A stretch of DNA of 36,494 nt from Desulfurobacteriaceae bacterium (GCA_027075275.1 JALTBO010000037.1:1-36494); one strand, 5' to 3'. Positions 15,856 through 23,465 are shown, counted from the first letter of the stretch. Numbers and translations are program-made. The notes: generated from the letters alone by a model not told the origin.

Positions 15856-16034
15856 ATTTTTTCTACAGATGGTATGATATATTAGGGTGGATTGTACTCA
15901 TAATCCCCCCTTTTCCCCCTCCCTCCCCTTTATGGAGAAAGGGGCAGCAGCTCAGCTGCCCCCTCTTTCCAAACTCTGAATCATGATTCATAAAACCGGA
16001 TAGTAAAATTTGTCTAAAATTTCAGGAGCTCCCA
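15856..16034 (+). promoter_or_regulatory. Leader between tRNA-Glu and queF with two overlapping hairpins and a palindrome
   Basis: This stretch of 179 bases has no gene. CCCCTTT (15925-15931) can pair with AAAGGGG (15938-15944). GGGGCAGC (15941-15948) can pair with GCTGCCCC (15955-15962). The hairpins share GGGG at 15941-15944 and so exclude each other. A perfect palindrome TGAATCATGATTCA lies at 15977-15990. The second hairpin may terminate the tRNA transcript, or the pair may act as an attenuator for queF. No preQ1 riboswitch is recognisable to me. AGGAGCT just before 16035 is the queF ribosome-binding site. Confidence 0.45.
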
Positions 16035-16526
16035 TTGGAGAGAAAAGACTTCGGAACAGTCTCAAAGCTTGGAAAGAAAACGGAATACACGTTTAACTAC
16101 AGCCCCGATGTTCTGGAAAAGTTCCCCAACAAATTTCCAGACAGAATTTACTGGGTATCCTTCAACTGCCCGGAGTTCACAACCCTGTGTCCCATAACAG
16201 GCCAGCCGGATTTTGCAACGATCTACATCCAGTACATCCCCGATAAGTGGTTAGTTGAGAGTAAGTCTTTAAAGCTCTACCTGTTTTCATTCAGAAACGC
16301 CAGAGGATTCCACGAAGATACTGTTAATCAGATAGCCGACGACCTGTTTAAGCTACTTGAACCCTACTACATAGAGGTTTACGGGGAGTTTAACCCCAGG
16401 GGAGGTATCTCTATAGACCCATTTGTTCAGAGGTTTCAGAAAATTGACTGGGTTAAAGAACTTGCCAGAGAACGTTTTAAACTTCACAGAATAACTCCTC
16501 CAGAGATAAGGAGAAACCGTGGCTAA
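16035..16526 (+). CDS. queF: NADPH-dependent preQ0 reductase (7-cyano-7-deazaguanine reductase)
   Basis: QueF reduces the nitrile preQ0 to the amine preQ1, a step of queuosine synthesis for tRNA wobble position 34. The 163-residue unimodular form shows the core FNCPEFTTLCPITGQPDF with the catalytic Cys52 and Asp59, ESKSLKLYLFSFRN (substrate and NADPH contacts), and FHED near 93-95. The TTG start at 16035 has AGGAG upstream. It overlaps the phosphorylase gene by 8 bases. Other queuosine genes are not in the window. Confidence 0.96.
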   Translation: MERKDFGTVSKLGKKTEYTFNYSPDVLEKFPNKFPDRIYWVSFNCPEFTTLCPITGQPDFATIYIQYIPDKWLVESKSLKLYLFSFRNARGFHEDTVNQIADDLFKLLEPYYIEVYGEFNPRGGISIDPFVQRFQKIDWVKELARERFKLHRITPPEIRRNRG

Positions 16527-17391
16527 AACCCTGATAATCGGAGGAAGTGGAGCTTACACATTAGAGAAGGAGAAGTTCGGGAAAGTTTTAAAGGTGAAGA
16601 GAGTTGATACTCCTTACGGCCTCTCAAATCCAATCTACAAAATCAAGCACCCCAACGGTTTTGAGTATTTTTTCCTCTCCCGCCACGGTGAGAAAGACTA
16701 CGATACAACAGCTCCGTTTGTTAACTACAGGGCAAACATTTACTCAGCCAAGGAGCTGGGAGCAGAGATTATCGTTTCCTGGACGGGGCCAGGATCGTTA
16801 AGAGAGGAGTTTAAACCGGGAGATTTTATCGTTCCAGAAGACGTTTTAGACTTTACAAAGCAGAGGAAAGGGACGTTCTTTGAGAACGGTGGCCTTGGAT
16901 TTGTCAGACAGAGTCCCCTCTTCTGCCCCGGTGTCAGAAAAGCCCTCTTAGATTCGTTAAGTGAGTTAGAGGTGAGCTACCACAACGGTGGAGTTTACGC
17001 CTGCACAGAGGGGCCAAGGCTTGAGACGAGAGCTGAAATCAAAATGTTAAAAAAACTCGGAGCAGATCTAGTTGGAATGACCTTAGTTCCAGAGGTTTTT
17101 CTGGCAAGGGAGCTTGAGATCTGCTACGGAGCTCTCTGCTACGTTACCAACTACGCTGAAGGAATAGCAGAAAGTTCCTTTAAAGAGGGTGTTCTCTTTG
17201 AGGGAATGTTGAGGGAAGATGAGAAGGAGAAAGTTGACAGGGCAGTTTCCCTCTTTCCGGAGATCGTTTTAAAGGTTACTGAAAAGCTGAACGGATACGA
17301 GAGGAACTGTCCCTGTCCGAAACTGATGGAGAGGTACAGGAGAAAGGGGAAAATAAAGGGAAACTGGAAGGAGTGGCTTTTTAAACTTTGA
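16519..17391 (+). CDS. mtnP: MTAP/PNP-family nucleoside phosphorylase, possibly 6-oxopurine type
   Basis: This trimeric purine phosphorylase-like protein has 290 residues. It shows the phosphate loop IGGSGAY, LSRHGEKDYDTTAPFVNYRANI, and WTGPGSLREEFKPGDFIVPEDVLDFT. EGPRLETRAEIKMLKKLGADLVGMTLVPEVFLARE follows. These identify the 5'-methylthioadenosine phosphorylase family, which clears methylthioadenosine left by polyamine synthesis; speE and bpsA lie 2 kb away. The purine-site segment reads TNYAEG with Asn211 where MTAPs have Asp (TDYD). Asn at this place is typical of 6-oxopurine enzymes such as PNP or methylthioinosine phosphorylase, so the symbol may be over-specific. GTG start at 16519, inside the end of queF. 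Confidence 0.85.
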   Translation: MAKTLIIGGSGAYTLEKEKFGKVLKVKRVDTPYGLSNPIYKIKHPNGFEYFFLSRHGEKDYDTTAPFVNYRANIYSAKELGAEIIVSWTGPGSLREEFKPGDFIVPEDVLDFTKQRKGTFFENGGLGFVRQSPLFCPGVRKALLDSLSELEVSYHNGGVYACTEGPRLETRAEIKMLKKLGADLVGMTLVPEVFLARELEICYGALCYVTNYAEGIAESSFKEGVLFEGMLREDEKEKVDRAVSLFPEIVLKVTEKLNGYERNCPCPKLMERYRRKGKIKGNWKEWLFKL

Positions 17392-17410
17392 TTCTCAATA
17401 TTTTCAGCCC

Positions 17411-17438
17411 TTGCACAAATTTTGTGCCCGTCTATATT
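17411..17438 (+). promoter_or_regulatory. Probable promoter of tmRNA, overlapping an inverted repeat
   Basis: TTGCAC (17411-17416), a 16-base spacer, then TATATT (17433-17438). The -35 region is embedded in the perfect inverted repeat GCACAAA-T-TTTGTGC (17413-17427). This might be an operator or a weak terminator for the phosphorylase gene that ends at 17391. Confidence 0.6.
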
Positions 17439-17459
17439 TATTAAACGACAGATGAATAC

Positions 17460-17812
17460 GGGGGTGACCGGTTTCGACGGGGATGCAGAGGTTCAGGTAG
17501 CGGCAGGCCGAGGAGCCAACCTCGTTAAAAAGGCACCCAAGATAGTTGCCAACGAAGAACTTGCTCTCGCTGCCTAATTAGCGCAGCGACGTCCCCCGGA
17601 GCTCCGCCCGTCGGCTCCGGGTAGGGCGACAGAGAGGCGGGCTGGGGAACTCCCCTCGCCCTCGGGGGAGCTCCCGAGAAGTTAGAGGGCTGGCTCCGGG
17701 GCGCCTGCCTGTGGGCTAACCCCGGAGCGAGACGGCAAAACACAGGCTAAGCCTGTAGAAGCTACCTGGGCCGCATCTCCGGACGCGGGTTCGAATCCCG
17801 CCACCTCCACCA
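17460..17812 (+). ncRNA. ssrA: tmRNA (transfer-messenger RNA)
   Basis: The tRNA-like ends are clear: GGGGGTG (17460-17466) pairs with CACCTCC (17802-17808), then A and the encoded CCA. The T arm is CGGGTTCGAATCCCG. The conserved 5' block is GACCGGTTTCGACGGGGAT. The tag frame resumes at GCC 17548 after TAGTT, and encodes ANEELALAA followed by TAA at 17575-17577. Its ALAA ending is recognised by ClpXP-type proteases. GC-rich pairable segments between 17590 and 17720 form the pseudoknots. With SmpB it rescues stalled ribosomes. The oppositely directed secreted-protein gene ends only 7 bases downstream. Confidence 0.97.
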
Positions 17813-17819
17813 ATAAAAA

Positions 17820-18173
17820 TTACCATTTAAACCAGACAATTACGGTTCCATCCCTCAGTTTCTCAACACTTACAACTTTTGCTCTTTTATTTACTTTCTT
17901 AACAAAATTTTCCCAAGAAATCTCCTTACCATCAACAATACAGCCTTCTTTCCCTGGATTTCTACAGGTTAAATACCAAACGTGCTGACACCCCTTGCAC
18001 GGTGTCCAGACGGGAAATCCACTCTGGGGAACTCCAGGTTCTGAAGGTGAACTTGAAGGGGGTAAAGAAACCTGTGGAACCTCTCCACTCGCTGACATTT
18101 CAGCAGGTATTGAATTATGAATCATTATTCCAAAAAAGAATAAAAAGGGAACAAAAAATCGGAACCTCACCAT
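17820..18173 (-). CDS. Unknown small secreted protein with four cysteines
   Basis: I do not recognise this 117-residue protein. Residues 1-24 form a signal peptide (basic start, FFVPFLFFFGIMI core). A Ser/Pro-rich linker spans about 30-55. A compact domain of about 60 residues follows, with TPCKGCQHVWYLTC and a fourth Cys in GKEGC, ending DGTVIVWFKW. The CxxC and the other pair could form disulfides or bind metal. There is no lipobox cysteine. A GAGGAG-type ribosome-binding site lies before the ATG. It converges on tmRNA with 7 bases between and diverges from the BASS transporter. The 3' flank of ssrA is a common integration site, but I see no integrase or att repeat. Confidence 0.7.
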   Translation of the reverse strand: MVRFRFFVPFLFFFGIMIHNSIPAEMSASGEVPQVSLPPSSSPSEPGVPQSGFPVWTPCKGCQHVWYLTCRNPGKEGCIVDGKEISWENFVKKVNKRAKVVSVEKLRDGTVIVWFKW

Positions 18174-18212
18174 CCTCTCTCCTCACAGTTAACCCGGAAT
18201 TTTCAAGCAGTT

Positions 18213-18262
18213 TAAAGTTTAACTGAAACTAAAGTTTAATACAACAGTATCAACAAACTTTA
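18213..18262. repeat. Repeated TAAAGTTTAA elements in a divergent promoter region
   Basis: TAAAGTTTAA occurs at 18213-18222 and again at 18230-18239, exactly 17 bases apart. An inverted copy AAACTTTA lies at 18255-18262. The 124-base gap between the divergent secreted-protein and BASS genes holds all of them. Spacing and symmetry suggest operator sites, although an AT-rich region may do this by chance. Confidence 0.4.
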
Positions 18263-18297
18263 GGAGTAGAATAGCAGAAACGAATTGAGGAGGTAAG

Positions 18298-19239
18298 TTG
18301 ATAGCCAATTTTCTCTGGTTATGGGTCTTAATAATTACTCCTCTGGCAATAAAGTTTCCCGGAGCATTCCTTCCCCTTAAGCCGATTATTAAGCCCCTCC
18401 TCGGCTCTGTAATCCTCTCAATGGGTCTAACGCTAAAAGTTGAAGATTTCAAAGCAGTTCTTAAAAAACCCAGGATTGTTCTTATAGGTCTATTGACCCA
18501 GTATTCGGTAATGCCCCTCCTCGGTTGGTTAGTTGCACTGTGGCTTTACAGGGACTTACCAAAGGTATTTATAGCCGGCCAGGTTTTAACAGGATCCTGT
18601 CCCACGGGAGTTGTCTCAAACGTCTACAACTTTCTGGCTGGAGCGAACCTTGCCCTTTCCTTAGCCCTTTCAGGAATAAACACTTTAATCTCTCCGGTTC
18701 TCACACCAATCCTTACGAAAGTACTGGCCGGAAAGGTCGTTAAAGTGGATGCGTTCAAGCTGTTCTTAGATATGGTTCAGATAACTCTTATTCCTGTTGT
18801 TTTAGGAGTCTGGATAAACAGCAGGTTCGGTGAAAGAGTGAAAAGGATTAAGCCTTACCTTCCCGCCTACTCAACGGTTGCCGTCGTTTTAATTGTCGGT
18901 TTTGTTGTTTCAGCTGGAAGGGAAAAGATTCTCTCTCTACCGTTTAAAACCTTTGAGCTTTTACTTTTGGGTTCTCTTCTTCATCTTCTCTTCGGCTTCT
19001 GGTTAGGATACGTCATTCCAAGGTTTCTAGGCATTCCAAAGGTTGAGAGGATAACGATTTCTATTGAAACGGCAATGCAGAACTCAGGCCTTGCAACTGT
19101 TCTGGCTGTTTCCCACTGGGGAGCTCTCTCAGCACTTCCGGCCGTTTTTTACAGCGTTGTTCAGAATTTGATTGGACCTTTCGTTGTTAAGCTCTTTAAC
19201 TATATGATAGAGAAAGCGGGCAAAAAGCCCGCCAAATAG
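18298..19239 (+). CDS. Bile acid:sodium symporter (BASS) family transporter
   Basis: The protein has 313 residues and about nine or ten hydrophobic helices. Family signatures are SVILSMGLTLKVEDF near residue 40, SCPTGVVSNVYNFLAGANLALSLALSG (the crossed-helix GGxxS-like sodium/substrate region) near 100, and ETAMQNSGLATVLA near 260. BASS proteins import organic acids, pantothenate or sulfonated compounds with sodium; the substrate cannot be read from sequence. The TTG start at 18298 has AGGAGG just before it. The gene converges on bpsA and its last codons form a terminator-like hairpin. Confidence 0.9.
   Translation: MIANFLWLWVLIITPLAIKFPGAFLPLKPIIKPLLGSVILSMGLTLKVEDFKAVLKKPRIVLIGLLTQYSVMPLLGWLVALWLYRDLPKVFIAGQVLTGSCPTGVVSNVYNFLAGANLALSLALSGINTLISPVLTPILTKVLAGKVVKVDAFKLFLDMVQITLIPVVLGVWINSRFGERVKRIKPYLPAYSTVAVVLIVGFVVSAGREKILSLPFKTFELLLLGSLLHLLFGFWLGYVIPRFLGIPKVERITISIETAMQNSGLATVLAVSHWGALSALPAVFYSVVQNLIGPFVVKLFNYMIEKAGKKPAK
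19216..19232. terminator. Hairpin in the last codons of the BASS gene
   Basis: GCGGGC-AAAAA-GCCCGC is a perfect 6-bp stem with a 5-base loop within the last codons of the transporter, 12 bases before the convergent bpsA stop. No T-run follows on either strand, so it is an atypical terminator candidate, or simply codons for Lys-Pro-Ala. Confidence 0.4.
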
Positions 19240-19243
19240 GCTC

Positions 19244-20299
19244 TTAGGTTGTGGAGCTCTCTGCGTCGTTGTAGATATCACCAACTATTGGTCCGTTAAA
19301 GCCTCTGAAACCTCTTACAGTTTCAACTCTGAACTGTGTTGACCTATACCAGATCTCTTTTGGAGGCTCTTTAACAGGAGTAAGCTGCCATCCCCTCATC
19401 TCCTCATAGTAGTCCCAGTTGACATACTCGTTGAAGTTGTGGAGAAGATCTGTGATAACAAGACCCATGTCTATGAGAACTTCCTGGATCTTCCTCCACT
19501 TGTCAACTGAAGACTCTCTACGGGTAACTCCGAAGTAACCGGCACACCTTGGCCCTTTAAGTGTTGCAACCCCTCTTCCAACAAATGCCTTTATGGCCTC
19601 AACGGTTTCAGGTGGATCTGTGAAGAAGGTATCGTAGGCTCCAACAACGTCTTCTGGAAGGGGCTGGCGGAGGTCGTGAACTCTGGCATCTATGTTGAGG
19701 TTGTACTCGTCAGAAACTTCCTTGATAAAGTTTACAAGCCTCTCGTCAATCTCAAGGATTGTCACCTTTGCAGGAAGCCCGGAGAGAGCAAGTGCAATGC
19801 TCATAAGGTCGTCATCTCCAAGAACAACAACCTTTTTCCCCCTTAAGTCTCCCCTGTCATCGGCAAGTGCTACCCTTGCAAAGGTATTCTCGGGTGTTAC
19901 GTAGCCCTGATCGTACTGGTGAATGGCAGGAGGCCTGTTCTCCTGGATTTTCAAGAATTTCTCAAATGCAGGCCTTAAGGACTCATCAATAACAACTCCC
20001 CTTCCTTTACAGGTAGGACACCTGTGAGAGACGAAGGGTTCAATTCCAAGCTTCCCTGCAAGCTCGGCTCCGGCCTCTGTAAGTAGTATTTGGTTTCCCT
20101 CAAAGGCAACAAGATCGTGCTTGTTGAGAAGCTTGAGGATCTCAGCAACTAAGGGAAGGGGCTCGTCTGAGAGGTCAACTATTTTCCAGAAGTTTGGAGA
20201 GGACATTACGGCAGCAATAACCTTTTCAACGCTCCTGGGATAGGCGGGAACCTGTGTGTTTGTCTCAGCTTCCCTTGCAATCTGTTCAAGTATTTCCAT
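19244..20299 (-). CDS. bpsA: N4-bis(aminopropyl)spermidine synthase (branched-chain polyamine synthase)
   Basis: BpsA adds two aminopropyl groups from decarboxylated SAM to spermidine, giving the quaternary branched polyamine that stabilises nucleic acids in thermophiles. The 351 residues begin with a winged-helix-like region (1-90) and a CPTC pair at 94-97. The catalytic domain has the BpsA hallmark GDDD at 161-164 (VVLGDDDLMSIALAL), YDQGYVTPE near 130 and FTDPPETV. It starts 2 bases after speE ends, so speB, speE and bpsA form one operon. Each transfer also yields methylthioadenosine. Assignment rests on clear similarity to Thermococcus and Thermus BpsA. Confidence 0.93.
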   Translation of the reverse strand: MEILEQIAREAETNTQVPAYPRSVEKVIAAVMSSPNFWKIVDLSDEPLPLVAEILKLLNKHDLVAFEGNQILLTEAGAELAGKLGIEPFVSHRCPTCKGRGVVIDESLRPAFEKFLKIQENRPPAIHQYDQGYVTPENTFARVALADDRGDLRGKKVVVLGDDDLMSIALALSGLPAKVTILEIDERLVNFIKEVSDEYNLNIDARVHDLRQPLPEDVVGAYDTFFTDPPETVEAIKAFVGRGVATLKGPRCAGYFGVTRRESSVDKWRKIQEVLIDMGLVITDLLHNFNEYVNWDYYEEMRGWQLTPVKEPPKEIWYRSTQFRVETVRGFRGFNGPIVGDIYNDAESSTT

Positions 20300-20301
20300 T
20301 T

Positions 20302-21165
20302 CTACTCCTCCCTGTATACAAAGTTTGGTATTGCAAAGGCTCCGTAGTGGACTTCCGGGTTGTAATATTTGAGCTCTCCATTCCTCTCAACAAACTCCCT
20401 GTAGAGCCTTCCTAAAGCAGAAGGAGCAGCTCCCAGTGGGTCTAACCTGTTTGAGGCAATTGTAAAACTCCACATACCAGAAGGGTAGGTTGGAATAAAA
20501 GCAAGGTAAGGGCGAACAATTTTGAAGACCTTGGAGAGCTCCTCAACAACCTTTACGTGAATCCTCCTCTGGGCAAAGGGGGATTCAGACTGTGTAACAA
20601 AAATTCCATCAGGTTTCAGCGCCTTTACTGCATCTTTATAGAAGTTCTCCTCGTAGAGGACTTTTGAGGGGCCGATAGGATCTGAACAGTCAACGATTAT
20701 CAGGTCGTAAATCCCCTCTTTATCTTTCACAAACTCCCTTCCGTCTCCAATTATGAGGTTAACCCTTTCATCGTTGAGTCTGCAGGAGATTGTAGGTAAG
20801 TACTCCTTTGCAAACTCAACAACGTCCCTGTCTATCTCAACCATATCTACCTGCTTTGGTTCGTGCTTTAGGACTTCTCTAACGGTTCCTCCGTCTCCTC
20901 CTCCTATAACCAGAACCCTCTCAATCTGGCGGGTAAAGGTGAAGGCGGCAGGGTGAACTATCATCTCGTGGTAGATAAACTCGTCCCTCTCTGTTGTCTG
21001 AATGGCACCGTCCAGAACAAGCATTTTCCCCCAGTCTTCAGTCTCAAGGAGGAGAAGTTCCTGGTACGGCGTTCTTTTCCTGATGGCAGACTTCACTTTA
21101 ACGGTTAAGCCGGTTCCGGAGAGCTCCATCCCCTCTCCACCGTAATACTCGGTAAACCAGAGCAT
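20302..21165 (-). CDS. speE: Polyamine aminopropyltransferase (spermidine synthase family)
   Basis: The enzyme transfers aminopropyl from decarboxylated SAM to an amine acceptor. The 287 residues start MLWFTEYYGG, then QTTERDEFIYHEMIVHP, GGGDGGTVREVLKH near 92-105, VEIDRDVVEFAKEY, and VDCSDPIGPSKVLYEENFY with the catalytic aspartate. Because it sits directly between agmatinase-type speB and bpsA, the acceptor is likely agmatine, giving N1-aminopropylagmatine as in Thermus and Thermococcus; putrescine remains possible. Gaps of 2 bases on each side indicate a single transcript. Confidence 0.95.
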   Translation of the reverse strand: MLWFTEYYGGEGMELSGTGLTVKVKSAIRKRTPYQELLLLETEDWGKMLVLDGAIQTTERDEFIYHEMIVHPAAFTFTRQIERVLVIGGGDGGTVREVLKHEPKQVDMVEIDRDVVEFAKEYLPTISCRLNDERVNLIIGDGREFVKDKEGIYDLIIVDCSDPIGPSKVLYEENFYKDAVKALKPDGIFVTQSESPFAQRRIHVKVVEELSKVFKIVRPYLAFIPTYPSGMWSFTIASNRLDPLGAAPSALGRLYREFVERNGELKYYNPEVHYGAFAIPNFVYREE

Positions 21166-21167
21166 TC

Positions 21168-21971
21168 CTACCCCCAGAACTTTATTAAAAGTTCTCTAAC
21201 AATTTTTGCTGCAAGCATCTGAGTAATACCGCTGGGGTCGTAAGGGGGAGAAACTTCAACTACGTCAAACCCCACAACGTTGACGGCTGGTAATTTATAG
21301 ATGAAGTCAAAGAATTCAACCGGAGAAGCACCAGGAGGTTCGGGAGTTCCCGTTCCCGGAGCATATGCAGGATCAAAAAAGTCAATATCAATGGAGAAGT
21401 AAAGTGGGGTATCTACACGTGGAAGGAGAAAGAGAAGTTCAGACAGAGAGTTAACAACGGTTATGTTGGGGCTCTGGCGGCGGAGCTCCGCCTCATCCTT
21501 AGTTGCACTCCTTATGCCTACCTGAACAATTGAAACTCCCAAATCCAGAACCCTTCTCATGACACAGGCGTGTGAGTAGGGAGTCCCCGAGTAGCTCTCC
21601 CTCAGGTCTGCATGGGCGTCAAAGTGGACAACCGTTAAATTTCCATACCTTTCATGGAGCGCTTTTACAACGGGAAAAGTGACTGAATGTTCCCCTCCAA
21701 GAAGAACGGGAACATCAATCCCTCTTAAAAAAGAGTAAACCGATTCAACCATACCTTCCGGATCTGCTGGAACCTCAACGTTTCCAGCGTCGTAGAAGTC
21801 AACATCTTCAAGCGACTTCCCAAGGGAGAGGCTGTACTCCTCCAAATTTTCAGAAAAGAACCTGATACCGTTAGGACCGAACCTTGCACCTGGCCTGAAA
21901 CAGGTTGTTGAGTCGTAAGGCACCCCGAAAATGGCGATCCTACCTGACTTTTTTGAAGATAAAAACTTCAT
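21168..21971 (-). CDS. speB: Agmatinase / aminopropylagmatinase family ureohydrolase
   Basis: This binuclear manganese hydrolase removes urea from agmatine or from N1-aminopropylagmatine. Among its 267 residues GGEHSVTFPVV near 96, FDAHADLRESYSG near 120 and SIDIDFFDPAYAPGTGTPEPPG near 198-219 carry the metal ligands. I chose ATG 21971, preceded by GGAGGAGA; a TTG four codons upstream would lie within the ribosome-binding site itself. It is the first gene of the polyamine operon and diverges from minC with 46 bases between. A speA or SAM decarboxylase gene is not in the window. Confidence 0.93.
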   Translation of the reverse strand: MKFLSSKKSGRIAIFGVPYDSTTCFRPGARFGPNGIRFFSENLEEYSLSLGKSLEDVDFYDAGNVEVPADPEGMVESVYSFLRGIDVPVLLGGEHSVTFPVVKALHERYGNLTVVHFDAHADLRESYSGTPYSHACVMRRVLDLGVSIVQVGIRSATKDEAELRRQSPNITVVNSLSELLFLLPRVDTPLYFSIDIDFFDPAYAPGTGTPEPPGASPVEFFDFIYKLPAVNVVGFDVVEVSPPYDPSGITQMLAAKIVRELLIKFWG

Positions 21972-22017
21972 TGTCTCCTCCAATCCTGTTAGAATTTACA
22001 AATTAGAGGGGTGTAGA

Positions 22018-22668
22018 ATGGATTTTAAGCTAAGAGGAACAAACGTAATAGCGATAGAGCTCCTTACAGACGGCTCTAACTTTGACCTGAACGGGATAAA
22101 ACAGTTCGTAGCCGAAAAGAGGCAGCTCTTTAAAGGCTCCCGTTTTATCCTGTCGGTAGAAAACAGAACTCTGACTGTAGAGGAGGTTGAGGAACTCCTC
22201 AACTACTTTAAGACGATAGATGAGCTAACCTTCTGCGGATTCAAAACAAACGTAAAGGAAAACAGGGAGCTCTGCATTAAACTGGGTATTCCGTGTGATC
22301 TGTCAAGTATGGAGATTGAAAAGATAAAGGAGAGAGCCGATAACGAAGAAGTGAAATTCATCAAAAAGACATTAAGATCGGGAGATAAAATAACATCAAC
22401 AGGAGACGTGGTAATTATGGGGGATGTTAATCCCGGAGCGGAGGTAGAAGCCGGGGGGAACGTCTACGTTATGGGCAACCTTATGGGGTTTGTAAGGGCT
22501 GGAATAGGGAAAAAGGAGTGTGAGGTAAGAGCACTATACTTCCAGGCCCCGATATTAGAAGTATGCGGAAAGCAGGTTCCTTTTGAAAGGAAGGAGTCCT
22601 ATGTTAATTTTAAACTTAAAGTAAAAAATGGGAAAATAAAGGTAGAACATAAAACGGGGAGAAATTAA
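22018..22668 (+). CDS. minC: Septum site-determining protein MinC
   Basis: MinC blocks FtsZ polymerisation away from mid-cell when activated by MinD. In the 216 residues the C-terminal beta-helix domain is plain: SGDKITSTGDVVIMGDVNPGAEVEAGGNVYVMGNLMGFVRAGI at about 119-165, binding MinD. The N-terminal FtsZ-inhibiting domain (1-100) is divergent, as usual. ATG at 22018 is preferred because a GAGGGG ribosome-binding site precedes it and upstream in-frame codons would run into the speB start region. The stop overlaps the minD ATG by one base. Confidence 0.93.
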   Translation: MDFKLRGTNVIAIELLTDGSNFDLNGIKQFVAEKRQLFKGSRFILSVENRTLTVEEVEELLNYFKTIDELTFCGFKTNVKENRELCIKLGIPCDLSSMEIEKIKERADNEEVKFIKKTLRSGDKITSTGDVVIMGDVNPGAEVEAGGNVYVMGNLMGFVRAGIGKKECEVRALYFQAPILEVCGKQVPFERKESYVNFKLKVKNGKIKVEHKTGRN

Positions 22669-23465
22669 TGGCAGATAAAGTTGTATGCATTACGTCAGGA
22701 AAGGGAGGAGTAGGAAAAAGCACAGTAACGGCGAACGTTGCCACAGCCCTTGCAATGAAAGGCTATAAAGTTGTAGCAATAGACGCTGACATAGGTTTGA
22801 GGAACCTTGACCTCGTCTTAGGTCTTGAAAACCGAATAGTCTACGATATCGTCCACGTTGTTGAAGGAGTTGTTCCACCGGAAAAAGCCCTGGTGAAGGA
22901 TAAAAGAACAAAAAACCTCTACCTCCTTCCGGCAGCTCAAACAAAGGATAAAAGTGCAGTAAAACCGGAAGACCTGGTAAAGATAGTTGAGGAGCTCCGT
23001 GATAAGTTTGACTTTATCTTTATAGACTCACCGGCTGGTATAGAAGAAGGGTTTAAAACTGCGGTAACCCCTGCAGACACAATTATTGTCGTTGCAAACC
23101 CTGAAATGGCCTCCATCAGAGACGCAGACAGAGTAGTAGGCCTATGTGAAGCCATGCAGAAACCGGAACCCAAACTGGTAATCAACAGGTTAGATCCAAA
23201 AAAGGTTGCAAGGGGAGACATGTTAGACGTAGAGGATGTCCTTCAAGTACTTAGTCTTGACCTGTTAGGCGTTGTTCCTGAAGATAAAAACATGGTTTCG
23301 TACATTAACAGAGGAGAACCAGCTGTCCTCTTTGAAGATTCAGTTGCAGGAAAGGAACTTAGAAACATCGCCGAAAGACTTTTAGGAAAAGAAATTCCTA
23401 TACCCAAGTGGACTTATTCTGAAGGATTCCTGGAAAAATTAAAAAGACTCTTTGGGAGCGAATGA
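22668..23465 (+). CDS. minD: Septum site-determining ATPase MinD
   Basis: A membrane-cycling ParA-type ATPase that carries MinC to the poles. Its 265 residues start with the deviant Walker A CITSGKGGVGKSTVTAN near 6-21, then IDADIGLRNLDLVLGLE, FIDSPAGIEEGF near 118, VVANPEMASIRDADRV and NRLDPKK. The last residues FLEKLKRLFGS form the amphipathic membrane-targeting helix. It overlaps minC by 1 base and minE by 4 (ATGA). Confidence 0.97.
   Translation: MADKVVCITSGKGGVGKSTVTANVATALAMKGYKVVAIDADIGLRNLDLVLGLENRIVYDIVHVVEGVVPPEKALVKDKRTKNLYLLPAAQTKDKSAVKPEDLVKIVEELRDKFDFIFIDSPAGIEEGFKTAVTPADTIIVVANPEMASIRDADRVVGLCEAMQKPEPKLVINRLDPKKVARGDMLDVEDVLQVLSLDLLGVVPEDKNMVSYINRGEPAVLFEDSVAGKELRNIAERLLGKEIPIPKWTYSEGFLEKLKRLFGSE

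Noticed and set aside
15856-16034. preQ1 riboswitch upstream of queF
   Set aside because: I could not find the small preQ1 aptamer pattern; only generic hairpins and a palindrome are present.
17813-18297. Integrated mobile element at the 3' end of ssrA
   Set aside because: There is no integrase, no duplicated tmRNA end and no shift in base composition; only one small unknown gene lies there.
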